A stretch of DNA of 64,000 nt from Wolfiporia cocos (lineage: Eukaryota; Basidiomycota; Agaricomycetes; Polyporales; Phaeolaceae). The translations under genes were made by a program, and so were the position numbers. The stretch covers positions 1,550,001 to 1,614,000 of the forward strand of contig JACCLO010000005.1 of the NCBI GenBank assembly GCA_029448655.1, read 5' to 3'. Of the stretch, positions 22,195 to 30,630 are shown in pieces. Under the pieces are notes generated by a model that worked only from the letters and a program-made list of their open reading frames with translations, was not told the DNA's origin and ran no database searches. How positions within the stretch are numbered: position 1 is the stretch's first letter; every line of letters begins with the position of its first letter.

Positions 22195-24752
22195 TCAGCG
22201 TACACGCGCCTGGTCTCTGGGGCGCTGCTGCCCAGCACCGCGCCGGCCACCCCGTCGTGAGTCGGGTCGTGGCGGCTTTGCGGTGGTCGTGGGGGCTGGC
22301 GTGTCCGGCGGCACCAGGCTGGGTGGAAGGCGGGGGGGACCGCCACTGGGCTGGGTTGGGGACTCTATCTCACTCGGTTGCGCGTGGGGGCCATTCCATC
22401 CGGGGAGCCAGGTGAAGGGGCAGAGGCCGAGGCGATGGTTGATGGAGTGGCACCCCACGCAGAACATTCGGGGGAGGACCGACGGAGTTTTGAACATGTG
22501 GCTTGTGTATGTGGTCTTTTGGAGGACAATCTCCCTCCAGTGCTCGAACTCCCGTGGTACTTCGGTCGGTGACTGGATGTACAGGTTGTAGGTGTCTTCT
22601 GGTATGCCACCCTCAGTTTTCGTGTGGAGGATGACAATGCGGACGGTTTCGAGCACTTGTTCGACTACCGCCGTCTCGGGCACCCGGCCCAGTAGTGAGT
22701 GGCCGCGCGACACGGAGCGGATGAAACTCGCCGCTGGGTCGCTTCTGAGGTGTTGGCGGACGACAGCCTCCAGAGCGTCCGCCCGCCCAGACCCAAATCC
22801 TGCGAGGCTGCCGATGTAGTATGGCATTACCCACTTGAGATCCGAGCAGAAAAACGTGATATCCTTGGTGGACCAGCAGAACTGGCTGGTGAGGCGATCC
22901 GCGCCGTCGGGTGGGAGGTTGTGCAGCAGGAACGAGAAGGGGGGTCGGTTCACGTTGGATGCTGCAGTGGGGACGTTCGGCATGGCGATATCCACATTGT
23001 TGACCTGCAGCACATATTGCACCACTCTGCGTACGAACCCCGCGTAGGCCGTGGAGGAAGGGTCACATGCACTACGATGGAACATTTGTACCAAAACTTT
23101 GCCCCCGGGGTGCGCCCGCCAGGCCCTAACCTGGTTCGCAGGGATCCCGGTGAATAGGAACATAGAATGGTCGCCATGGATTGTCGGCCAACCCCCGGCC
23201 GGCGTTGGGGTATAGTACGGGGCGGACTCCTCAGGTGGCTGCGGGGGGGTCGTGTCCGCCGCACGGCAGATGCCACTTTCTAGGCTCGCGACGTGGAGGT
23301 CAAAGGCGTCCACTGGCACCGCCTGCACATCGGGCGGCACTTGCGCTGCGGGCAGGGTCACACGGGCGGGGTCACCGGGAAGGACTGGCACGGGAACCCT
23401 AGGTTGGGTGGTATCATCGTGGCCTTGCTTGCGGGTGTGTGGTAGGGGGGCGCCATTCTCCCCATTGGTGCCGTCCGGTGTGAACTGGCCGAGTGCAGGC
23501 CAGTTCGCGTCCTCTTCTTCCCCCGTGGGTGCCGGGGCGCGTTTTGCGGGGGTGGGGTGTATAGTACTGGGTTCAGGGGGGGATGAGGTGGCAGGGGGGG
23601 TGGTGAGGTCCCGGCCAGCCCCTCCACGGCTGTGGTTGAGTGGGAGGGAGAAGATGGGCGCACGATCAGAGCGCTGCCGTCTGTCATTTGGGTGGCCAGA
23701 CGTAGTGTCAGCCACTGGATGCGGGGGTTCGGACCCCCCGGTGCCCGAGTGCATATCTAGGTCTTCTACGGGGGGGTTGATGCTAGCGCTGGGGGTGGGA
23801 CGGGTCCGGTTGTGGGTCCCCCAGGAGCCCCGACGCAGTTTGGCTGGGGAGGGAGGGGAAGGCGGACGAGTCGAAAATTGCAAACCTGTTCTCGCCGGGT
23901 GTCACAGAATTCCCGGTGGGGGGTTCTGACATCCCTCGCTATAGGTATTCACAGGCGCCGCTAGGCGTGCGCGCGCCTTCCTGATCCTCAGCCACCTCCA
24001 GCGTCTCCTCCTTGCCATCTAGATCATCTGACACAGTAGTTTAGCGCTGTAGGGTAGCGCGCGCCTTAGGTACATCACATATGGTCACAGTAGTTACATG
24101 TAGCGTCACTAGCACATGACCCATTAGATACGGCGCACAGGCCCTCTCTTTAGGGTAGTACTAGATAGCTCATCGCTCATGTATATATTACGACGAGATG
24201 TGGGTTAATACCCCATCTCTTAGATTCTCGACAATGGGATCTCCCCTTACTCGCTAAGCACCTGTGTGACTCGCTGGCCCGGGGCCCCTATCTCCTCTTC
24301 CTTGTCTGTGAACCAGCGACGCTATGTCGGCGTACACTAGGGATGGCTCCGCCTCCCACGTAGCCTCTGCGCTCACCGCTAGCACGTCGGTTTATGGCCC
24401 TGTGGGGCGTTGTAGGGATCCCCCTGAGCCCAGGGGTAGCACAGAGGCGAGTCTGTGTCACCGGGGTGGTACGTTGGGAATGCACCCTGGCCGCTCGGGG
24501 GGGGCTCGGCGGATCGTTGGCCACCGGGGACCCTTGCCGCGACTGGGGAGACATGTCGTGGTCAAGCTCGGCGGGGTCCAGCGCTGGGGGGGGGCGAGCT
24601 TGACGTCCTGGTGGGGGAGTGGGCAGGGGGCATGATGGCAGTGGGATGTGCGCGTCGCGCTGGTCGAGGGTTGGTACGCCACTGGCGTCAACGCCACTGG
24701 TGCCAAACACCGCCATACAGGGGCTGGCATAGGGCATGGGATTTGGCATCAT
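22195..24752 (-). pseudogene. LINE ORF1 with CCHC knuckle, split by a solo LTR
   Basis: The main part (23899-22195) encodes a Pro-rich N-terminal half and an RNA-binding half ending in a zinc knuckle C-x2-C-x4-H-x4-C (CVGCHSINHRLGLC), as in many LINE ORF1 proteins. The frame does not start at an ATG there. It continues in frame across the solo LTR at 23900-24460 into 24465-24752, where a double ATG (24752) gives a plausible start. The full frame would be about 665 codons. ORF1 is therefore intact apart from the LTR insertion. The family is inferred from the knuckle and the linked endonuclease; I do not recognise the subfamily. Confidence 0.72.
23900..24460 (+). repeat. Solo LTR of the second (TGTCAC) family, inside LINE ORF1
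   Basis: 561 bp, ends TGTCACAGAA / GTCTGTGTCA, flanked by the target duplication CCGGG at 23895-23899 and 24461-24465. A TATA-like sequence (TGTATATATTACG) precedes a conserved GATGTGGGTT..CCCCATCT..ATTCTCGACAA block. Confidence 0.9.
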
Positions 24753-26006
24753 GCAGCGGGGGCTGCGGCCGGGGTGGGTCGGCGGCAGGTGGGGTTAGAG
24801 GGTCATGGGTTAAAGTAATACGGAGAAGTTCCAGGGCTTCGAGTATAATGTACGGCAGTGAGAGTGTCATTGCAGCTCTATCCTCAACCTAGGAGGCACG
24901 GGGTTGAGGAGAGCGTCAGGGGACACAATCAAGCATCCTTGGCAGCGTTTGCGGGCTTGGCGCTGTGCGGTGCACGGCTGTGGTCCCAGCATTCGCTTTC
25001 ATGCGGGTGATTAGATAGCCAGAAATAATATCTAATTTGAGTACATGGCTAAGTACATATAATACAATGGGGGTGCGGGGCCCGGGGAACAATGGAGGCG
25101 GGACTGGTTGGGGGCGCTGGGATGGGGCTAAGGTTACGTAGGTGAGTGGTGGGCAGATTTGGAGGGGGGCCGGTGGGACTCGCCTTGGCTAACAGCGCGT
25201 GTTGTGCAGTGTCTCGCGCTTCGTCTCATGAGCCGAGTGGTCAGAGTGGCGGGGACCGGATGGGGAGCATCGGCCCATTGCTTGGGAGCGGCGGGCCGGG
25301 GGCAACGGCTTCCGCCACGGGCGGGAGGGTTCGGCTTCCGTGAAGGCTTCGAAAACAGAGGCTTTGGGGATGGATACTAGGACTGGGGGGGAGGGGGGGA
25401 GGGGATGCTCGGGGGATGGGGTTTTGGAGGCGCAGTCAGGCAGGGTGGGGCGGGGGCGGGGGGTGCCGGATGGGGTGGCACTACCCACGAGCGTGGTACC
25501 GCGAGGATGCAGCCGGGGTGGTCTCCTGTGGATCTCACCCAGAAGTACGTTAGGGTGGTGTCGGTCATTCAGACGCGGTCAATTATGCCATAGAATTCGA
25601 TCATGTCATTGTTAAAGTTTGCAATGGCTACGTGAAGTCCAGCGTGTATACCTCCTCCTATATAACAGGACAGACGGCGGGTGAGGTGGGGCTGGGTGCA
25701 AAATGGGCCCCACTTGTTGTGATAAGCAGAGACCCATGCCGGGGCCCAGTCGTCAGGGGATCCAAAGGGTGGGGGGCTACCCAGGAGGGTGGAGACAGAG
25801 GAGGAGGAGGACGACAGGAAGACGGCCATGGCAAGAGGTATGTGATTGCTGGGTGGGGAATGGGCTGGCTGAGCGAGCAACCAGGGCTTTAAGAGTAGTG
25901 GGAGCATCTCTTTGAATGCCATCCAGGCGTCGGTTAGGGGGGACTGCCATGAGGAGACGCTGGTCCATGCCGATCAGAAGGCAGGGGAAGAACTCCAGGG
26001 GGCGGC
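24753..26006 (-). other. G-rich (+) / C-rich (-) degenerate sequence upstream of LINE ORF1
   Basis: The minus strand contains several short Pro/Ser-rich open frames (25488-25189, 25568-25377, 25922-25569). The last includes a segment (FGSPDDWAPAWVSAYHNKWG) that looks protein-like, with shifted neighbours. It may be the remains of a second ORF1-type gene interrupted by the LTR at 26007, but no knuckle or other motif was found and frames are broken. Treated as degenerate repeat DNA. Confidence 0.35.
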
Positions 26007-26563
26007 TGTCACAGAATATCCAGGGGATATCGTAACAGCCCTCGCTATAGGTCTTATGGGCGCCGCTACGTGCGCGCGCGCCTCTCTGAGCCTCAGCCAC
26101 CTCCACAGCGTCTCATTCTTGTCTAGATCAGCTGACCCAGTAGATTAGCGCTGTAGGGTAGCGCGCACGTCAGGTGCTACACTTATGGTCACATTACTTA
26201 CATGTCACATGTCCTTGCACATGACCCATTAGATAGTGGTGCACAGACCACTACTTTAGGGCCTGCTCGGTAGTTACCATGCGCATGTATATAATACGAC
26301 GAGATGTGGGTTGATACCCCATCTCTAAGATTCTCGTCAATGGACTTAGGTCCCTTTCGCACCAACCTTCCTGCGTGATCTCTGGCCCGGGGCCCCTCTA
26401 TCACTTGCTCGTCTGTGTGCCAGCTCAACATGTCGCCTCTTAGGAGTCCCCACTCTGGGGTACAGCCGACGTCGTCACCGCTGTTGTGTTAGCACACCGC
26501 CTTGTAAGGCATATAGGGATTCCCCAGTAGCCTGGGTCGCACAGACGTGGTACGTCTGTGACA
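26007..26563 (+). repeat. LTR of the second (TGTCAC) family
   Basis: 557 bp, TGTCACAGAATATCC ... TACGTCTGTGACA, with perfect 6-bp inverted ends TGTCAC/GTGACA. Flanks are GCGGC and GCAAC, which differ at two of five positions, so the target duplication is not clear; probably an old solo LTR. Confidence 0.8.
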
Positions 26564-27364
26564 GCAACGATTGACTCTGGAAGGCTGTTATAGCCCCAGG
26601 AGGGGGGCAGGGATAGGTGAAGCAGGGGTTTACGTGGGGTAGGGGGGTCAGCAGGCTTGGGTCCCACCTGGGGGGTGGTGGCCAGGGCGTTCCGTGTGTG
26701 AAAGGAAGAAGGATTGAATGGGCAGCACGTGGCACTAGTGTCAAGAAGTGGCATATGGAAGTGGACATGTTCTAGAATTAGTTAGGGGATAGGATTCGGG
26801 AATCAGAAGACTTTAGGAGATAAGAGGCTGGGAGACAATGGGCCGGGAGGCCAGTCCGTGGGGTAGTTGAGGGTTGCGGTAGTGGCACAAGGTCACGGGG
26901 GTACGGTGGTGCGGTTGGCTCTGGGGACGTCTCCGCCACAAAGGGTGGGGTAGCGTGACTGGACTGATGGGTGCTATGTACAGCGGGTAAGGTGTGCAGG
27001 GTGCGGGGCTGTAGGATACGGTGTGCAGCAGGAGAACTGGGTCTCCCGTCGGGTGTGTTTCGGCGCGAGTTAGCTTCCCCACCCCTTTCGGGGATAAGGT
27101 ACTAGTCCCGAGGACCACATAGAGGTCCACGCCTGGACAGACAGCCAGCCCAGGTCGTCTGCCTGCCCTCGGGGTTTGATCACTTACTTCAATGATACCA
27201 ACATGTTTCTGACAAAGTCATTAGATAATGCCCCCGGTGTGGAAGAACGGCGACACGTTCCGCGCGCCTGGCACCGATATGCGGGTCTGATGCAATTGTA
27301 ATTCATATAAACTCAGCCCCCGAGAACGGTCTGATGTACACATTAACTCACAGTTTCTACAAGG
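26564..27364. other. Degenerate G-rich sequence, no gene
   Basis: Continuation of the G-rich (+ strand) block to about 27130, then AT-richer DNA. Minus-strand open frames are Pro/His-rich and carry no recognised domain. Confidence 0.35.
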
Positions 27365-27958
27365 TTAGCAGTCGATTAAAACCTCTAGTACAGCATGGAA
27401 ACTACAGACAAGCCAAACTTTTTCGAACAGAAGCAGTTTGAAATAGATGGCAGTAACAGCAGACAGACAGTGAGATTGATGGTGCATGATGCTATCTCTA
27501 TCGACGCTCCCAAGCAGCAGATCGTTTCCATCGTGTATCCAACCACAACTTGAGAACTCGCTCTCAATATTCTTCAAAATGCTCGCAGCATTGCGCGGGC
27601 TCGACACGCGCTAGAACACCGACGGCATGTCCCTTGCAAAAGGGAAGACGTTAAACGGCATGAGTTGCACTGGTTGCTGGGTTGCACTGGTTGCTTTGCC
27701 GATGAATGCCACCTGCCTATGACATAGCGGTACCGCTGCATAAGCTGCAGAGCTTGCGTTCACATTGTGCGTTCGTGGTATGACAGCATGCAGGGAGAAA
27801 TTGCCGACCTGCCAGTCCTCGACAAGGGGAAGATGAGGTACACTATCTGTGGCGGCCAGTGACCTAAAGACTGCGGGGCCGCATTTTGACTTGCGGAAAG
27901 CAATATTTTTGAAGACCTCGCTTGTGCGGTTGGAATCGCCCTCCCATGATTTGACCAC
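27365..27958 (-). pseudogene. Possible host gene fragment beside element B
   Basis: Two adjacent minus-strand open frames (27958-27611 and 27607-27365) have ordinary, non-repetitive amino-acid composition, unlike the surrounding repeats, but match no family I recognise. The first starts 44 bp from the 5' LTR of element B, so its upstream part may have been separated by that insertion. Could equally be chance ORFs. Confidence 0.25.
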
Positions 27959-28001
27959 GAAACAGTTGTTGAATGTGATTCTGCACCTTGGTGATCGGCC
28001 C

Positions 28002-28710
28002 TGTTATGATTATTTTGATTTTTTCGAATATTGACAGAACTCACCACCGGGCAAATACGAGACAGGGACTTGTTGCGCAACCAACTCCCCTGGCTACTCG
28101 TGACTCTACTGGGCGCATCCCCAGTTGTACTAGTCTATAGGGCGCGTTTCATCTTCGGCAGATCCAACTCTGCCACCGTTTCATGTTCATCGTTTGTTAG
28201 CTGATAGATGGCGTTCAACCGCCATCATTCCTATCTATCGTCTCAGGTATATCACTACATACCTATCAAACGTTTGGTACTATAGCGTAGATAGTATCGG
28301 TGACATCTGGGATGGACTGGACCCCTAAAACCCAACGTAGTATATAAACTAATGTACTTACTGTCGAGGCTCTTCAGCTCGACCTTGTTGTATAAACAAG
28401 AAGTCTTATACTCGTTCTCAAACGTAGGAAACTACGCTCAGTATTTCTCGCTCGAGCAACCGAACGACTAAGTCCTCGAAGTGCACATTGACTTCTCGGA
28501 CTTAGGCGAGTCTTATATTCTATTAGACTCGCATCTGAACAGATTATATCCTCTAACGCGTATTGGATATTATACGATCTCCTAGGAACTTCACCTAGGA
28601 CCTGAAGGCATCTAACGAGCATTTGCCTTGCATACGGCTATACGCCCACGTGCAGAAGAACGATCTATATTCGCGACTCGAATATACGAACGGGTATTCG
28701 ACCCGTAACA
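28002..28710 (+). repeat. 5' LTR of element B
   Basis: Begins TGTTATGATTATTTTG and ends ATTCGACCCGTAACA; inverted ends TGTTA/TAACA. Contains TATATAA at 28341-28347. Target duplication GGCCC immediately before. Confidence 0.96.
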
Positions 28711-28722
28711 GAAGGTCGAGCT
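28341..28722 (+). promoter_or_regulatory. Element B promoter, predicted transcript start and self-priming PBS
   Basis: TATATAA at 28341. AGCTCGACCTT at 28376-28386, 35 nt after the TATA start, is exactly complementary to AAGGTCGAGCT at 28712-28722, which begins one base after the LTR end at 28710. No tRNA-3'-end-like PBS (TGG...) is present. This matches Tf1-type self-priming: the 5' end of the genomic RNA folds back on the PBS and is cleaved to give the primer. Confidence 0.8.
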
Positions 28723-28756
28723 TATCACACCCTCACCTACCACGGTGTAAGGGCAC

Positions 28757-30604
28757 ATGATATTTGGACCAGAATTCCCAGCACGACTGATTGAACTCTT
28801 GCCCGAGGACATTCAGGGAGTCTACAGACTCAACCGATATGAGTGGACTGACACCATTGGAGCCTTCCGTAACCGCGGAGGAATTGTTGTCATTCCAAGA
28901 GAAGATAGGGCATCGAAGTGGGTAGAAGTATACCCCTCCGCAAGAACGACCGCTTGGGAAATAACGCGTGAAGCGTTCAAACGATTCGGAGAAATCCCTC
29001 TGATGTCAACCGCGACGTTGACCGAAAACGAAACCGAAACCATCAACAGAACCTTCGATGCCGATGGAAATACGAATCAGCCTTCGGGCGCCACAGGAAT
29101 GGCAGGAATTGAGCGCATCGGAGATGATGGGAGAAATCCTGGAAACTTTACAGGAACAGATAACAGCCAGACCGGAGGACAGGACCCTCCAGGATTTGTA
29201 TCTGCTTTTGCGCCGAGTGGGATTGGGCCTATGGCTGGAGGAACAGACCTCTTTGGAAACCCCCCACAGAACGCACCCGGAATGGGTAGCGGAGGAAATC
29301 CGTCTTGGACTAGCCCAAGCGGAGGAATGGGAACGACAAACCCAGGAACATGGCCTTCAGGCCTATTTGGACGAACCTCCGCAGGTACAAGCGGAGGAGG
29401 ACTGGGAGGAAACTTCGGACTCGGAGGAGGGAATGCCCCCCCTCCTGGAGGACTCGGAGGAGGAACCCCTACGAACCCCGGAGGAGGAAACCCTGGAGGG
29501 AACCCAGGGAACCCCGGAGGAAATCCAGGAAACCCGGGTGGAGGATACCCGGGAGGAGGAGGACCCCCAGGAGGGCCTCCACCACCGAATGCGCCGCAGC
29601 CTCAACCTCCGGCGCCGAACCCGTACTACCGACCCCCGATGATAAAGATCAATCCCCCAGACGTATTCGACGGAGAACGATCCGACATGCAGAACTTCAT
29701 AAACCAGTGCAATTCCTGGTTTACGATGTACGAAACGTCATTTCAGAACGACGTTCAGAGAGTGATCTTTATCCTCTCTTATATTTCGAACAAAGGGAAA
29801 ACGGGCCAATGGAAACAGAACTACCACCGGGTTTATACGAACCCCCAGACGAAACGATTCTTCCCGCCTAGTCTTGCACAGTTTGATGCAGACTTCCAAA
29901 AAGCCTTCGGAGCCATCGAAGAGGTACAGAAGGCACGGAAGAAAATCCTGGACGTAACCCAGGACAAGAAGGACATCGATGATTATATCACCGAGTTCAA
30001 CAACTTGGCCGGAAAGGCCCAGTACGATCGATACAGCGTGGACGGAAACGCGCTGCTTATAACCCTATTCGAGAAAGGGTTACCCGAACATACGACCCGA
30101 TACATCATCGGCGTTCGGCCGCTACCAGCGACCATTGATGAATGGCAGTCCGCTGCCTCGTACTATGAAAATACGTACAAGATATTCTTGAAACGGGACA
30201 AACCGTTTGTCAAGAAAAAGGCTTGGCAAGCCTCGAACCAGAATAACGGACGCACTAGTGCTCCACAGACAACCGCACCGAAAGATCCGAATGCGATGGA
30301 TGTAGATCGAATGACCACCCAGGAAAGGGACGATCACATCAAGAAGGGAAAATGTTTCACCTGCCATCAGCCAGGGCATATGTCGCGAGACTGCCCGAAG
30401 AGGCCAAGGAAGCCAGCCCGCCCTAGGCGGACTACTCGAAAAACCGAAGAAGAAGAAGCCGAACAAGAAGCTCGCATCGAAGAAGTCTCTGAGGAAGAAA
30501 CTGAATACATCACCGCTAACAGGGCGGTCACAGCAATTAGGGCTCTGAAAGCCAAGAACCCCGAGCTCCTAGCACGGCTCGTAGAAGAACAGGATTTTGC
30601 CTAG
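28757..30604 (+). CDS. gag: Element B Gag polyprotein
   Basis: 615 aa from ATG 28757 (MIFGPEFPARLIELL), 47 bp after the LTR. An N-terminal ~100-residue segment is followed by a long Gly/Pro/Asn-rich tract (about residues 100-295). The retrotransposon gag/capsid region follows (from KINPPDVFDGERSDMQ through the segment ending IFLKRDKPF, about 295-480). Near the C-end a CCHC knuckle CFTCHQPGHMSRDC (residues about 533-546) precedes basic and acidic tails. Gag packages the RNA into virus-like particles in the cytoplasm. The low-complexity tract coincides with the overlapping frame ORF-X (29058-29642), which may explain its odd composition. Gag ends at TAG 30602-30604, just downstream of the frameshift heptamer. 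Confidence 0.95.
   Translation: MIFGPEFPARLIELLPEDIQGVYRLNRYEWTDTIGAFRNRGGIVVIPREDRASKWVEVYPSARTTAWEITREAFKRFGEIPLMSTATLTENETETINRTFDADGNTNQPSGATGMAGIERIGDDGRNPGNFTGTDNSQTGGQDPPGFVSAFAPSGIGPMAGGTDLFGNPPQNAPGMGSGGNPSWTSPSGGMGTTNPGTWPSGLFGRTSAGTSGGGLGGNFGLGGGNAPPPGGLGGGTPTNPGGGNPGGNPGNPGGNPGNPGGGYPGGGGPPGGPPPPNAPQPQPPAPNPYYRPPMIKINPPDVFDGERSDMQNFINQCNSWFTMYETSFQNDVQRVIFILSYISNKGKTGQWKQNYHRVYTNPQTKRFFPPSLAQFDADFQKAFGAIEEVQKARKKILDVTQDKKDIDDYITEFNNLAGKAQYDRYSVDGNALLITLFEKGLPEHTTRYIIGVRPLPATIDEWQSAASYYENTYKIFLKRDKPFVKKKAWQASNQNNGRTSAPQTTAPKDPNAMDVDRMTTQERDDHIKKGKCFTCHQPGHMSRDCPKRPRKPARPRRTTRKTEEEEAEQEARIEEVSEEETEYITANRAVTAIRALKAKNPELLARLVEEQDFA
29058..29642 (+). CDS. ORF-X: candidate overlapping gene inside gag
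   Basis: 194 codons in the +1 frame relative to gag, from ATG 29058. The predicted protein has a helical, leucine-rich N-terminal half (segments EWQELSASEMMGEILETLQ and LQDLYLLLRRVGLGLWLEEQ) and a strongly acidic C-terminal half ending in an Arg-rich tail. In the same stretch the gag frame is only Gly/Pro low complexity. Comparing B with C over the first ~130 codons, I count 13 base differences: 8 are synonymous in ORF-X but only 3 in gag, and the largest class falls at ORF-X third positions. The sample is small. No family is recognised and no initiation mechanism is evident. Confidence 0.5.
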   Translation: MPMEIRISLRAPQEWQELSASEMMGEILETLQEQITARPEDRTLQDLYLLLRRVGLGLWLEEQTSLETPHRTHPEWVAEEIRLGLAQAEEWERQTQEHGLQAYLDEPPQVQAEEDWEETSDSEEGMPPLLEDSEEEPLRTPEEETLEGTQGTPEEIQETRVEDTREEEDPQEGLHHRMRRSLNLRRRTRTTDPR

Positions 30605-30630
30605 GAGGGAAGCCCACGGTCTTACCCTCC
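30592..30630 (+). promoter_or_regulatory. Programmed -1 ribosomal frameshift signal at the gag stop
   Basis: Slippery heptamer G GAT TTT (30592-30598) in the gag frame, 5-nt spacer GCCTA, then a stem GGAGGG (30604-30609) pairing with CCCTCC (30625-30630) around a 15-nt loop. The gag stop TAG is at 30602-30604. Pol is in the -1 frame. The heptamer resembles the GGAUUUA site of MMTV pro/pol. Element C keeps heptamer, spacer and stem. Confidence 0.8.

Larger units (their letters stand above)
20031..24752 (-). mobile_element. LINE (non-LTR retrotransposon) remnant with ORF1 and APE endonuclease
   Basis: Read on the minus strand: ORF1 (24752-22195, interrupted by a solo LTR at 23900-24460), a spacer, a second solo LTR at 21284-21867, then an APE-type endonuclease (about 21278-20031). 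The element is cut at 20031 by element C, and no reverse transcriptase remains in the window. Removing each solo LTR together with one of its 5-bp target copies joins the flanking sequence cleanly, which shows the LINE was there first. The + strand of the whole 20.5-27.1 kb block is G-rich. Confidence 0.8.

Noticed and set aside
21284..24460. The inverted copies at 21284-21867 and 23900-24460 as terminal inverted repeats of a DNA transposon containing the 562-codon ORF
   Set aside because: Each copy has its own different 5-bp target duplication (ACCCG and CCGGG) and TG..CA ends, and single copies occur elsewhere; they are solo LTRs.
20715..25915. Numerous + strand ORFs in the G-rich block
   Set aside because: Gly/Arg/Trp-rich frames produced by strand composition bias; the minus strand carries the recognisable LINE motifs.
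26002..26568. Target duplication for the LTR at 26007-26563
   Set aside because: Flanks GCGGC and GCAAC match at only three of five positions; not claimed.
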